A DNA stretch of 64,000 bases from Pogostemon cablin (GCA_023678885.1 CM042994.1:20741073-20805072); one strand, 5' to 3'; counted from the first letter of the stretch, positions 1-11,860 are shown. The notes: generated from the sequence alone by a model not told the origin. Numbers and translations are program-made.

Positions 1-60
1 GTGGGGGACTAGCTTCCTGGCCGCTGGGATATCAACGACCTAAGGGCCGCCTTCCGAAGA

Positions 61-2343
61 ATGGCCCAACGGCTTTATTGGGTGCCAGTTTCTAGATTAT
101 TCTCGGAGCACTTGGTAGAGCTCCATCGGCAGTATGGTAACCCCAATGTCATCTTTGAGCTTCCCTTGGATGGAGTTTCCCTTTCCGAGCCTCCTCCAGG
201 TCGTACCACTTTTTATTACACTCTCTTTCTTGCCGGTTTGCGTCTCCCTCTTTCCCCTATTATTGGTTTGTTGTTGCAGGGGTGGGACATGGCTATAGGC
301 CAGCTATTGCCCTCCTCTTGGTTGCGCCTAATATCCACTATGTCACTGTTCCATGTACTTGGTCACGCCATCCGAGATCCGTTTGAACTAGAGTTTCTCT
401 TTTTTTACGCTCTATCTAGTCGTTCTGATGGTTTCTACCATTTGCTGCCCCGTGACAACCATCATTTTGTGGGGGCTTCTGATGTCATTGGCCAAAGCTG
501 GGAGCAGGCCTGGTTCTGGTTAGGTGGTGACTATCGTACTCGTGTCAATGGTGCTTCTGTGACTTTTCCTGTTCAATTTATTCAATTGGATAAGTGTACG
601 ATTTCTCCTCGTCTTCCGAGTTCTGGACCATCTTCTACAGTTTCTAATGTTCTTCTATGGCATTTACATCGTGCAGGTCCTCCCCGTCGCCCCCTTGAAA
701 GGCTAAGTGATGGTTTTCGCCATGTTTATGAGATTTTATCTCGTGGGGGAATACTTATTGTGTTTCTCCATTGCTTTCTGAGCCTGTCCTAGTCTCGGCT
801 GGGTTGTCTACTCTCGGTCGTGGTGCCACAACTGGTAATCCCTTCTCTTATTCCGTTTATGTTCTCTTGATCACGTGTCCGACTTTTCTTTCTTTATTAT
901 AGGTGAACTCCAGAATGCCCTATCTCCAGTGGGATCGACGGGTTCTGTAGCTGGTTTGTCCTTGACTCCGTACAAGTATGTGTACTAATTTTCGGATGAT
1001 GAAACCGACCCCGATTATTCTGGTCGTTCTCCATCTCTCGATGAAAATGGAGAGATGGATGACCTGTCCATTGGGTCCGAGGATAGAAAGCTTGGTGAAG
1101 ATCTGTTGACTGTGCAGCTTACCGAAAATTGGGTCCTGCCCCCCATGTCGCCTCCTCGTCGACTTTTGCATCGTTCACTCATTGCCCCCTCTGGTGTTTT
1201 TTCTGTTCCCAGTTCCGAATCTACTTCTTTCTCTTTGATCGAAAAGAGAGAAAGAAGTGTTTATGAGCATGGCGGGCCTTCTCGGCCAACCGGAATCAGC
1301 TACGTGCCTTGTCCCTCTCCTTTTGTTGGTGAGTTTGACCTTCTCGCTATCAGACTAAGGGAGATAATTGTCTCTGTTCATGCTTTATTACCCTTTCCGT
1401 GTTCATTGCATTCTCACCCATGGTGTCTTTTTGCAAATTCTCCTCTCGTCAAGCCCGAGGCCGGAGTAGTTCCGGAGGAAGATCCAGAGGAGGATCCGAG
1501 GAAGATTTAGAGGAAGATCCCGTGGAGGATCTTGGGCTGGCGGAAGCTCCCAAAGTTAGGGAAGGTAGCAACTCCGAAGTCGAGGATTACGATATGATGG
1601 TTGGGCCGAGGGTGAGATCTGTTCCCCAAACTGATGTTAATTCTGCTCCTTCTACCTCTCAAGTCATTCCTACAGTCCCTATTCCTCATCCGAATCTTGA
1701 TGGTGCCGCTGCGACAACCAATCCCACCGATACTGATGCCGAAGCTGCCAGGTTGGCTTCCAAAAGGGCCCGTGCACGAGGAAAAAGTACAGTTGAGGAA
1801 GATGATGAACCTGACCTGGCCGAGTTTTGGGAGCTAGGGACTCAGGGCTTTATTGCAGGTGCCTCTCATCGGACCCCTAGTCAAGCTTTGCCGACAGTTG
1901 TTCTTAATTCTCTTTCGCAAGATTCTTCCGGTTTAGACGTGATGGATGGAGTTGCTGTCGCTTCCCTCACTTCTTCTTTGCACTTTATGGAACAATATCG
2001 TCTATTTGCTAACCGGCTTATTGGTCGTTTCGAGGGGTCTTCCACTAGCTTCGAGGAGAGGCTGAATGCTTTAGAGATCGAGAATACGGAGCTGGCCTCA
2101 ATTGTCGCGCATCAGAGAGAAAGGTTGGAGGTCTCGGATTTTGAGTTTGATGTGGGGCGAGCTGCTTTCGAATCTGTGGAGGTGAGTCTGGTTGAGGCTG
2201 TAACTGCCAGAGATGCCGCGAGAGTTGAGATCGCTGAAGCGCGTGCCAGACTGGCCGAAGCTGAGGCTCACATCCGAGTCTTGGAGAAGCGCATTACTCG
2301 TCCCGGCTCGTCAGAAGAGAGGGCCCTTCGTGCAGAGGCTTAG
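61..2343 (+). pseudogene. Opposite-strand extra gene of the Tat element (Transposase_28-like N-terminus, coiled-coil C-terminus)
   Basis: The first open segment (61-792, 243 codons) resembles the plant 'putative gypsy type transposon' domain (Pfam PF04195, Transposase_28). The recognisable core is around residues 50-140, including AGLRLPLSPI and a later WFWLGGDYRTRV block. A second segment (1055-1510) is in another frame, and a third (1399-2343) returns to the first frame with acidic repeats rich in EEDPEED and a C-terminal coiled coil of about 100 residues. Frame changes at a TTATTATAG acceptor near 902 and a GGTGAGT donor near 1330 suggest a spliced gene, but exon ends cannot be fixed by eye. 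In-frame TAG codons at 10-12 and 2341-2343 look like premature stops, because coil-like codons continue after the second. The gene runs antisense to gag-pol between integrase and the 3' LTR, as described for additional ORFs of plant Tat elements. Its function is unknown. Confidence 0.7.
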
Positions 2344-3685
2344 TTAAAAGAAATGGAGGACAAGATGGCGAGTATATTCCATTCCTTCAGCATTCATAAG
2401 AAAGACTGATGTTCTCTGCCTTTCTCTTTCGCCGGTTAATCCTATTTTGTCCCGATTCTGATGTTGTTTCGAACTTTACTCCCTGTGATGGTTGTAGGTT
2501 TTAAACACTGACTGTTCTTTAGGTATTACTATTTGATAAGTGCCGGTTGTTTATCATTGACATGTATTTGTTGGCGTGTCTCGATGTATGTCCTTCATAT
2601 TCTATGTATCTTTACTTGTTTATTCATCTTCTGCGTAGATGCTTGCGCTTTTATTTGATGTACCTCCTATTTGTGCACCATTGACCTCTGCAGTTCTGAG
2701 GTTCCACTCCGATCTTAAGACTCTGATTCTTTACCTGTACTACCCTTTGGCTTTGGCGCCTTCCGATGCCTTCACTCTATTTCGGGCGATGTTTCGAAGC
2801 TGCATTCCCTTATTCCTATTCCGATATCCCGATCCTCCTGTCCATCCATTAGGAGAGTTCCCTTTATTCTAAACCTAATATTCTGACCCTTGTGCCTATC
2901 CGCTATACACATGTCCGTGTCGCCTTTCGACGCCATTCCGAGGTCCATTGTTGCCTCTTCATTCCGGCTCCATAATTCCTATTTACGCCCGAGATGATAC
3001 CATTTCACTTATACCGAGGTTCCTTCAACCAGCTTTTTTAGTTTTGATATCCGATACCTTGGTTTTGACTTCCTAGTCTGATGCCTCGGCATCTTAGTTT
3101 CTCCGAATCCGATATTTTCGCCCTTTATTCCCAGTTTGACTCTACCTTTTTAATCTGTCTTGCCTTTCCGTTCCCCTTTTTTGGTTATTCCCTTCGATAT
3201 CCCTTTACTTATGCTTGCAGTATTCTTTATCAGTTTACCGGATGATGTTCATATTTTAGTATTTTCCGAAGCCATGGTATCCCGACACATGAATATTTAT
3301 TACCATTTGTGATGAGCATACTGATCCCTTTAACCATACATAAACTTGCTGATATTCCTAAAACCGTGATGTCCCAATAAATAAACACCTTTCTTTCTTT
3401 TGTGATATACACATTGATATCTTTAACCATATATCATTAAAAAGATTTCCATACAAATTGAATTCCATATAGTATGGCCTAATGCCCTTGATTAAAAGCT
3501 GTAAAAAGTCATGTCACCAACCTCATTCATCTCGCCTTCTTTCTACTTTATTGATAATATTTCTTCAAATGTTGCGCATTCCATGGGTGCGGTATCTTTT
3601 TGTCATCCACTTCTTCCAACTCATATGCTCTTCCTTCCAGAATCCTCTTGATTACGTAGGGGCCTTTCCAGTTTTGGCCGCTATC
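2344..3685. other. Non-coding spacer between the convergent extra gene and pol
   Basis: This T-rich stretch has no convincing coding sequence. It would hold the 3' untranslated parts of both converging transcription units. Around 3243-3436 are two degenerate copies of a unit of about 95 bp, each ending in a 'tttaaccata' motif. Confidence 0.5.
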
Positions 3686-4594
3686 CTATGCCGTTGGGCC
3701 CACTATTTTCTGCAACACCAGCTCTCCATCTTTGAACCTCCTCAGTTTTATCTTGGAGTTATAAAATCTCTCCGCTCTCTGCTTGTAGACTACATTATGC
3801 AACTCTGCATTCAATCTCTTTTCCTCCAATAGGTCTAGACTCTCTTGGATCAATTCATCATTTGTCCCTTCTTGGTGGAGAGTGACCCTAGGGTTGGGCT
3901 CTCCTATTTCCACTGGTATCACCGCCTTAGCGCCGAAGGCCATTGAGAAAGGGGTCTCATTGGTGGATATTCTCGTCGTCATCCTGTAGGACCACAGCAC
4001 TCCCGACAGTTCTTCTGGCCATTTCCCATCTAGCTTTTCCAGCTGGGCTTTTAGTGTGTGTTTGCTGATCTTGTTTACTGCCTTGACTTGCCATTGGATT
4101 GTGGGTGGTATGGCATGGAGGACCATTTCTTAATGTCGTAGTCTTCACAAAATTTTCTCAGTTTGTCGTTATCAAACTGCTTACCATTGTCGGTCACTAT
4201 GGCGATCGGTATCCCAAACCGCCATATTATATTTTCCCAGATGAACTTCTCGACCCGAGCCTCGGTTATCATCGAGAGGGGTTCAGCCTCTGCCCATTTT
4301 GTGAAGTAATCTACTGCTACGATGGAAAATTTATTTCCACCTTTTCCGGTAGGCAGCGGTCCGATCAAATCAATCCCCCATTTCGCGAAGGGCCATGGAC
4401 TGAACACCGAGGTCAGCTGTTCCGAGGGTGCTCTGACTATCGGAGCCAACCTCTGGCAAATCGCGCAGGCTCTCGCGTATTGGGTGGCGTCTTTTTAGCG
4501 TCGGTAAGAAGTAACCCTGCCTGATCACTTTGTGTGCTAGAGCTATCCCGCCTGTATGGTTCCCGCATACGCCTTCATGTATCTCTGCTAGCAC
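3686..4594 (-). pseudogene. Integrase of the Tat element, broken
   Basis: Integrase inserts the element cDNA into the chromosome. The N-terminal zinc-binding part (EIHEGVCGNHTGG, about 4520-4594) is followed by a frameshift near 4490, after which CAICQRLAP continues in another frame. The catalytic core shows WGIDLIGPL and VTDNGKQFD, giving the first two Asp residues. A second frameshift falls near 4100. In the last frame the motif that should read QVEAVNK reads QVKAVNK, so the third catalytic residue, Glu, is Lys (GAG to AAG). The C-terminal part follows down to 3686 (VLWSYRMTTR, FSMAFGAKAVIPVE). Two frameshifts plus the lost Glu make this dead. Confidence 0.88.
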
Positions 4595-4859
4595 ATAGCT
4601 CGCTTCCTCAGGAGTTAGGAATTTCAGAAGCGGCTACGAATAACCTCTCTTATATAGCTTTCTCTCTATTAAACGTACCTCACCGATCGAAGCCTTATTT
4701 GCCGAGCCTTGTCCTTATCCGAGGGTACTCTTTCTTCTTCCAAATATGTCCTGATTGGGGTCATCCATGACTCTTCTGTCGGTTGTTCATTCAGGACCCA
4801 CATGGCGATGTCTGATAGGTTCTCTTACCTCACAATATTGATGTTATTTAGGTCCTCAG

Positions 4860-5800
4860 CATTCAACACCATGGCCATCTTAGCCAATGCATTGGCTCCC
4901 ATGTTGTCTTTCATGTCGATGCATTCCAAAAACGTGTTCAAATTTCTGCAGTAAGCCTACAGCCAATCCTCTATAAAGGCTCATGTGTTCATCCTTGGCC
5001 TCGTACTCTCCTTTCACCGGGTTCACCACCAACTGTGAGTCACTGTATATCATCAGCTCACCTGCTCCCATGGCCAGCGTCATTCTTAAACCATTTAGTA
5101 GGGCCCCGTATTCTACCTCATTGTTAGTAGCTAAGAAACCAAACTGGATCGCGGTTGAAAAGGTTTTTCCAGTTGGCATTCGGATGATGATTTCTGCGCC
5201 CGATGCTGCTGCCGTTGCCGAACCGTCCACATGCATGATCCAAGGCTTTCTCTTTTTATCCTCGGGTGGTGTAGGGAAGGTTAGTTCCACTATAAAGTCT
5301 GCCATGACTTGCCCCTTGACTGCATTCCTCGGTAGGTACGCTATGTCGAACTGTCCCAGTTCGACAGACCATTTTAACCGTCGTCCCGTGGCGTCCTGCC
5401 TTTGGAGTACCTGCCTCAAAGGGAATGTTGTCAATACCTCGATAGTGTGCTCCATGAAGTATGGTCTCAGCTTTCTCGATCTCATAACGAGAGCATACAC
5501 CATCTTCTTCATTATAGGGTATCTAAGTTCTGCATCTCTCAGGGATTGACTTACGAAGTACACTGGCTTCTGATTCTTCTCCTTCGTTTTGACCAATACT
5601 GAACTGATTGTTGTTCCTGACACCGCCAGGTACAGCTGCAATGTCTCGCCCGGTGAGGGTTTGGAGAGGATCTTGGGGTCCGACAGCTCCCTTTTGATCT
5701 CGTCGAATGCCTTCCCGCACTCTTCTGTCCGTTCGAACTTAGCCTTTTTGATGACATCAAAGAAGGGTTTACATTTATCTGATGCTTTCGACATGAACCT
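4860..5800 (-). pseudogene. Tandem RNase H region (Ty3-type followed by archaeal-type) of the Tat element
   Basis: The first half (about 5430-5790) is the Ty3-type RNase H and linker (LQLYLAVSGT, VYFVSQSLRDAE). The second half (about 4880-5290) is an archaeal-type RNase H beginning HVDGSATAAASGAE, with the Glu in NNEVEYGAL and the Asp in YSDSQLVV. The final motif, normally a catalytic Asp in an 'ADAL' context, reads GANALAKMA at 4881-4900, so that Asp appears changed to Asn by a G-to-A transition. RNase H removes the RNA strand during reverse transcription. A second, archaeal-type domain is typical of Tat elements. A frameshift separates this segment from RT. Confidence 0.85.
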
Positions 5801-6606
5801 GTTAAAGCGGCCAACCTACCCGTCAGGTTCTGGATCTCTTTCATGTGCCTTGGCGAATCCATCTTTAGGATGACCTCCAACTTTTCTGGGTTCATCTCAA
5901 TCCCCCTGGAGCTGACTAAATATCCGAGAAAACTCCCCTTTCTCACTCCAAATGTACATTTCTTCGGGTTTAGTTTCATTCCATAGTGTCGGAAGATTCT
6001 GAAAACCTTTCTGAGATGGTCGAAATGATCCGTCCTTTTTAGGCTCTTCACCATGGTATCATCCACGTAGACCTCTACTATTTTCCCAATTTCTCCCTCG
6101 AACATTTTGTTAACCAATCTTTGATAAGTAGCTCCCGCATTCCTCATACCAAACGGTACGTTGTTCCACTCATACACTCTATTCCCGCAAAAGAATGTCG
6201 TATTTGCCTTATCATCCGGGTGCATAGGGATCTGGTGATACCCCGAAAATGCATCCATGAAACTCATTATCCCGTGTTCTGCTGTAGCGTCGACCATCTG
6301 GTCAATCGACTGGAGTGGATAGCATGCCTTGTTTAGATCGGTGAAATTGATGCACAGTCTCCATGATCCCTCCTTCTTCTTTACCATAACTGGGTTTTGC
6401 ACTCTTATAGGGTACTTGCATTCGCTAATTCTTCCACTCGCCAGTAGTTTGTGTACTTCTAGCTCCATAGCCGTATTTTTCTCAGGGCTGAACTTTCTCT
6501 TCTTTTGGTAAAACGATGGGATGTTGGGGTCGATGTTCAACTTGTGGCAAGCGTACTTCGGATGTACCCCGGGTGTTTCGTTTGGGTTCCATGCGAACAC
6601 ATCCAA
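5800..6606 (-). pseudogene. Reverse transcriptase domain of the Tat element
   Basis: The frame starting at 6606 encodes a Ty3-type RT with WRLCINFTDLNKAC, FMDAFSGYHQI (first catalytic Asp), VPFGMRNAGATYQRLV and the active-site YVDD followed by TMVKS near 6050-6075. The thumb and connection follow (SFLGYLVSSRGIEMNPEKL). After GRLAALTG the frame is lost near 5810 and the expected continuation, KASDKCKPFFDV, is found in the next frame. RT domain length is normal. RT itself looks complete, but the polyprotein is interrupted on both sides. Confidence 0.92.
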
Positions 6607-6780
6607 GTTTTCTTTCAGTAACTGGGTTAGTTCTTCCTTGAATCTGGTTTCCCACTCTGTCCCAATCTTGACCTAGATATCAGCATCCTTTGGGTCCAGT
6701 TGTACCACCTCTGTCTTTTCTGCCGCCGAGGCTTCCTCTCTCAATTTCATCCTCGGATCTTCGTCCGATGTTATTTGCTT

Positions 6781-7892
6781 TCACATCGACATCCCAGTCG
6801 CTGCTTCTCCTTCTTCCCGTTCTTTAACAACTGGATTCTGATGCTTTCCTATTGTTGCCACAAGCATTTTGTCCCCTTGCTCCTCTGCTTCTCTTCCTTC
6901 AGTGATTATCAGGATCGGTTCGGGCTCTTTATTCCTTTGATCCCCCTCCTGTGGTTTTTTTGCTTCCGTTGGCATTTCATAGGTCTCTCCCTTTTCCATG
7001 ATATCCTCGAAGCTCAGCATCTCGTAGTCCATGTCATGATAACTTGGACCTTCCGTCTTTTCTACAAACAAGCATTCTCTCGCCCTCCTCTGATTTCCTA
7101 TCACCGTTGCTACTCGCCATCAGCTGTGACAAATTTGAGGCACTAGTGAAGGGTGGATGGGATAGCTCCGAAAGCGTGGATCAACGGACGCCCCAGTATG
7201 CAGTTGTAGGTGGAGACTTGGTCCACAACCTTGAATGTCAACTATTTCTGCACCCGCATTTCCCCATCCGAACCTTCTAACTGAACTGACTAATCATCCT
7301 CCATGATTGGCCTAGTCAACGCATTGCTGAAACATTTGATCTCATCACCATAAGGCCTCACCTTGTGATGACGTTCCCCACCCAGATTTTCAAAAACTTC
7401 TTTAAAGATTATGTTGGCGTACGCCCCGGTATCCACTAAGTATCTATGGACATTGACTTCTGACAGTATTGGCGAAATGACTAAAGGGTCGGAATGAGGA
7501 GTACTTACCCCGAAGAAGTCCACTTCCGTGAAGGTAATATCCACTTCCGTTATCACTTTCGCTACCGGGGTTAGTGACCACACTTGAGGAATCTGTTGGT
7601 CTAAGTCTCTCAACTCTGCTTTCCTCTTTCTTTTGGATGCTGTGGTGAGTGCTTGGGAAGTTCCGATATAGGGGACTTCCTCTACCGGCTCCATCATGTG
7701 AATCTCTCCCGGTCTGTCTTCTCTCGGAGCTGGCCCTCCGATCTTGTTGAACACTGGTGGCCGTCCTGGAGGTGGAGGGGGTAGGGGCATCGCTCCATCA
7801 TTCTGCCCTCTGCCTGGGGACCTCGATCGAACCAGGGGAGGGGGAAGATTAACGTCTCTCCTGTACACCCTCTGCCTCGGGGTCTGCAGCAT
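6781..7892 (-). pseudogene. Aspartic protease region of the Tat polyprotein
   Basis: The open segment 7290-7892 has a proline-rich linker (PLPPPPPGRPP) and then the retroviral-type protease core VHRYLVDTGAYANIIF near 7420-7445, with the D-T-G active site. The next segment (6781-7104) contains NQRRARECLFVE, the sequence that usually leads from protease into RT in Tat elements, followed by a charged linker. The frame change near 7270-7100 is a disruption. The protease would release gag, RT, RNase H and integrase from the precursor. Confidence 0.8.
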
Positions 7893-7904
7893 CCCTCTTA
7901 ACCT

Positions 7905-9533
7905 TCATTCCTTAAATAACTTCCACAACTCCGTGATAAGGTCTTTGCATTGGTCTGTATTGTGCCCATGTGTCAGGTGGTACATGCAATATTTTCGAGG
8001 GTTGGTGAGCTCTGAAGTTCGAAGGACCTGCCTCGGCGTCCGAAGGACTTGCTGATCTTTGACGTAGTAGAAGACCTCGGCAATATTCAAGTTAGTCCCC
8101 GATTTTAGTTCCTCGTACATCTGCTGTACCTCGGTATCCTTTGTGAATAGCTTGAAAGTGGAGGGTGCTTTGTACTCCTTCGTTCCTCCGGTACCGACCC
8201 TCTTCTTGCTCGGTTCTGCCAAGGGTTCTGGTTGCTTGCTTTCTTTGCCATCTTGGAAATACCTTCTACTTGGATGTGCTCGTTCGCCATGACCATAAAG
8301 GCCGCGTAAGACGCGAGTGATTTAAGACAAGCTTCGTCCCTCATGACTTCCCCCATCGACCTTTGCTCATTAAATCTTTTCAAAAAGTCTCGTAAGCTTT
8401 CTGTTGAGCCTTGACGGATGTTGACCAACTTGTGCTTTAGTTCCTTCGGTGCCCCTAGATACGAGTATTGCATTAGGAATACTTCTATCAACTCCCGCCA
8501 GCTTCTGACGGAGGCTGCCGGGACCACCCTAAACCAGGCTTGTTTCCCAGGGTCAGCGGGAACATCCGGCATAGTGTGATCTCATTTGCACCTTATGCTC
8601 TCATCCACATTAAATATTTTTCAATGTGAGAATATGGATCGTAATCATAATCGAAAATCAAACTGGAGGGAAACTTGATCCCATCTTGTCGAAGGGCATT
8701 GCTGATTTCCACCGTGAAAGGTGAAGGAGCTACCAACGACTAGAGGACTCCTCCGGTTCCGGACATCTTCCTTTCCAGATCCGCAAAATGCTTGTTCACC
8801 TCCTCGTTTATCAAAGCCTGTAGATCTCCGGTTGGGGCCTTGGGGAATATTTCTTTATTATCCGACCACATCTCTGCCTGAGCTCTTTCCACCTTGTACC
8901 TCTTCGTGAGACGGGTCCCCTGTTTCTCCTGTCCTGTGGTAAAGACAGCTCTATTGTGGGCAGATCTTCCCACGAGGGATCTCGACTCTCCTGTGAGTAG
9001 GGCGCCAAAGATGAATGGGATCTCTGGTTCATTGGCATTCTGCATCGATTGTGCCTCCTTTGAAAGATGGATGTGGTTCTTCATGGGACCACTTCTCTCG
9101 CCGGCACTTCCCTAGTGGCGGGTCGACCTCTCCTTTGATTTGATGAGTGATGCTGGTGAGATCCTTCTGCCCTTGACCTTTCCCTCGGTGGAGGGTTTTC
9201 TGCCTCTTGATTCTGTTCTTGTCGTGATCACCTTTGAGCATTATTTCTCACGAACACCTCCGGGGGTGGAGGATTCCCTGCTTCTTGGTGCATTCTCGGT
9301 CGCGGTTGTCTTTGAGCTCCCGTCTTAGGTCGACGAAGGTATTCGCTACGTCTCCCTTCTGCTAGAGTTTTGTCCACACTCTCCCCTTCTCCGACGTTCC
9401 TCCTTCTTATGAAGTTGATAGTTTCTCTCGCATCTCCTCTGCTGTGTTCTTTCCTGGCCTCTTTCCTCCTTTCGTGATCTTCCCGCAGATCGCCATGGCT
9501 TCCCCTGTGAGGGCTGCTAACGTTCAACCTCAC
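7905..9533 (-). pseudogene. Gag of the Tat element
   Basis: Three open pieces make up gag. The N-terminal basic part (9228-9533) is rich in R, E and H. The middle (8740-9084) ends in NEEVNKHFADLERKM. The core (8105-8572) matches the retrotransposon gag domain with AWFRVVPAASVRSWRELIEV and NESLRDFL-type sequence (here TESLRDFLKRFNEQ). The last piece (7905-8222) carries a zinc-knuckle-like CMYHLTHGHNTDQC. Gag forms the virus-like particle that packages the RNA. The pieces lie in different frames, so the gene is broken. Confidence 0.82.
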
Positions 9534-9875
9534 TGGTTGAACTAGGAGAGCTTATGCAGCATACTCGTTAATCACCCTTTGGATCTTTTCATTCATTTCT
9601 TTCATCTTCTGAGGATCACCCAAGTTTGGAACAGGAATCGACCTCGCCGGAGTGGACATCTCTTTGACAGGAGCACTAATTTGAACATTATTTCCACTCC
9701 TTGTCACATTCCGTTGGGCCCTGGAACATTTCTCTTTTTTTTTTCGTTGCCACGGACTGTAAATCTGTCACCTCCCATTTGATTTACAGGCGCAAAATAA
9801 AACGCAGAGATTTTCTATCACAAAACCAAACCAAGATTTTAAGAAGAAATAGAACAGGGATGGCTAATCGTAGCG

Positions 9876-9893
9876 TTCCCACAGACGACACCA
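9876..9893 (-). other. Primer binding site of the Tat element
   Basis: Read on the minus strand, TGGTGTCGTCTGTGGGAA begins two bases inside the 5' LTR. TGG at its start pairs with the CCA tail of a tRNA. Similar TGGNGNCGTCTGTGGGAA sites are common in plant Tat elements. The tRNA species is not assigned. Confidence 0.75.
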
Positions 9894-9895
9894 GA

Positions 9896-10796
9896 TGTTG
9901 ATGGCTGTTCTTGGCTCGTTAATTAATATTTAAAGAGATAAGGATATTTAATAACGGAACCAAGAACGAACACAATCAAACATATAAGCTACAAATAAAG
10001 GGATCACAACTGGTAGAGATTCGATTCCACCAAAGAACTTAACCAATTTTATTACTCCCCCTTTAGAACAACACTTTTTCCTCCTAATTTCTTACAAGTG
10101 TAATGTCTCAAGTGAATATTAGTGTCCTGTCTCTCTCATGTGAGAGAGGCTATTTATATTATCCTAAAACCCTAAATCCGAGCCAATAGTCTTGCGCCAT
10201 CTGGATAAGACAAGGCGTCTTTAATGAAGCTGTCTGGTACGCCGACCATCTGCAAGAGGAGTCTGAGCGCCGTTTGTTGCACTGCAGAGATTTGCATGGT
10301 GCCTCTGTCCTTTGCTGGCCTCCCATTGGTTGTTGGAGTCGGGTGCGCCAGTCAATCGTTGTCTCCTAGTTAGAATTGCTGCCCAAGATACCTATTCTTC
10401 CCGTTAGTGTTGTCTTCTAGCCTGCAGTACTTGTTCTCTTTCATTATGGTGTCTGTTCTTTATTGTTCTGCTTTCGCCGTCCCCTTTGATCTTCGGATGG
10501 GTTGGCTTTCGGTGTTGGGGCGTTCATCCGAGGTCTCGGCCAGAGGGAGGATGAACGCCGAGGTGGTTTCCTTCCGAGGGCGTTTCCTGGTTTCGTCCCT
10601 ATTTGGCGGGCTCATCTTCGTTCTTTCTCGGGCTGGGCTTTCGAGCTGCCATGATCCCTTTTGGGCCGCCTTAATTCCTTTCTCATTTTCGCTCACCGAT
10701 TGGGCCGCCGAAGGGTTGGGCCTTCTTCTTCAAATATAATAGAGCTTATTGGGCTTCTTGGGCCTATCAAGCATGTGGGATATAATACCCATAACA
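9896..10796 (-). repeat. 5' LTR of the Tat element
   Basis: The 901-bp LTR starts and ends with matching short inverted termini (TGTTGATGG at the left, CCCATAACA at the right). It abuts the primer binding site on its inner side. A TATA-like ATATAAATAG lies at 10150-10159 on the minus strand. The bases to the right (aagat, 10797-10801) would be the target duplication, but its partner is outside the window. Confidence 0.85.
10150..10159 (-). promoter_or_regulatory. Putative TATA box of the Tat LTR promoter
   Basis: ATATAAATAG on the minus strand lies within the LTR, about 250 bp before the LTR's inner end. The element transcript would start roughly 30 bp downstream. The assignment is by motif and position only. 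Confidence 0.5.
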
Positions 10797-11058
10797 AAGA
10801 TCAATCACTTACTCATACCACTCCTTCAATATTCGGGCAATATCCTTCACAAAGAAAATTTGATTTTAATTTCAAATTCATTTCAATTTTGTACTTTGTT
10901 TTGTTAAGAAATCTCCTCTATAAGATTTAATTCTTATCGGGCCTTTTTTTACTAGAGTTATCTTAGCCTACCATGGGTCATTGTGCTATCACTATGGAAC
11001 CATTTAAATCCACATATTTTTGTTTTTTTTAAATTATATAAAAAATTTGAGAAACTGT

Positions 11059-11313
11059 CTTGTGAGACAGTTTATTTGTGAGACGGGTCAAACCCATCAT
11101 TAAAGTATGCTTATTGTAGAGACAAAGTATGCTTATTTGTAGTTAAAGTATGTCAATAATATATTATATTATAACATGTTGAAATCATACTTTAATGCAT
11201 AATTCAACATACTTTAAAAAACATACTTTAATAACCATTAAACATATTTTATCTAAAAAATAGACATATTAACACGTCTCACAAACCGTCTCACATAAAT
11301 AGCGTCTCACAAG
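11059..11313. mobile_element. Fold-back MITE with CTTGTGAGAC termini
   Basis: The sequence starts CTTGTGAGAC and ends GTCTCACAAG. Inside each end a second copy of the GTGAGAC motif occurs (TTTGTGAGACGGGTC at left, CCGTCTCACA at right), and the interior is an imperfect palindrome with repeated 'aaagtatg' and 'catacttt'. It has no coding capacity. A target duplication is not clear. Degenerate relatives appear at about 13120-13285 and 14545-14790. Confidence 0.7.
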
Positions 11314-11633
11314 AGAATTTGTCAAAAAATTTAATCATATTAATATGTGTAACAACAAAATTTTTATTTATTAAATAAACACAAAAGAGATTACAATGAT
11401 AATTTAAGATGGATTAAACTTGAGAAATATAGTAACAGTCTTTATCTGATTCCTCTCTTGAGTTGACTTTGACTTTCAACTCTCTGAGTTGAATCTTCGA
11501 ATGAACCTTGTCAGAGCTCGGGATGGATACTTTGCAACTTCAATCCGGAGGTATCAAGTCTTTTTTTGAATCAAACGTGGATTTGATGATTTTTCATGAA
11601 GGACGCCGTTCATCACCCACCCACTCCATATTG

Positions 11634-11860
11634 GTTCCAATCAGTTCCCCCACCAATAACCTGACCGACGTCCGTCGATCCGTCAAACCAGGTGTCGGTT
11701 CCAATTGGTTCCCCCCACCAATAATTCGACCGACGTCCGTCGATTCGACGGGTTGGGTGTCAGTTCCAGTCAGTCTCCTACCGATAACCCAACCGATATT
11801 CGTCGGGCCAGGTGTTAGTGATTGTCGTTCCCCACCAACAAGCTGACAGACATGTGTCAG
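11634..11860. repeat. Minisatellite of about 65 bp, 3.5 units
   Basis: Units start at about 11634, 11698 and 11763, each opening with GTTCCA and containing CCGACGTCCGTCGAT or a variant. A partial unit starts near 11827. It is GC-rich compared with its surroundings, and overlapping open frames here are by-products of the repeat. Confidence 0.75.

Larger units (their letters stand above)
1..10796 (-). mobile_element. Ty3/Gypsy LTR retrotransposon, Tat lineage, 3' end outside window
   Basis: The element reads right to left: 5' LTR (9896-10796), primer binding site, gag with zinc knuckle, aspartic protease, reverse transcriptase, a Ty3-type RNase H, a second archaeal-type RNase H, then integrase ending near 3686. 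A further gene on the opposite strand fills 61-2343. The double RNase H is the recognised hallmark of the plant Tat clade. The 3' LTR and polypurine tract must lie left of base 1. The coding part is broken by frameshifts between RT and RNase H (near 5800) and twice in integrase. The second RNase H and the integrase have each lost a catalytic acidic residue, so this copy cannot move by itself. Confidence 0.93.

Noticed and set aside
5589..5873. Plus-strand frames over the Tat pol (also 4099-4524, 4983-5549, 6700-7146)
   Set aside because: They are mirror frames of the minus-strand pol.
11059..11313. A target duplication for the GTGAGAC MITE
   Set aside because: No convincing direct repeat was found at either end, so none is reported.
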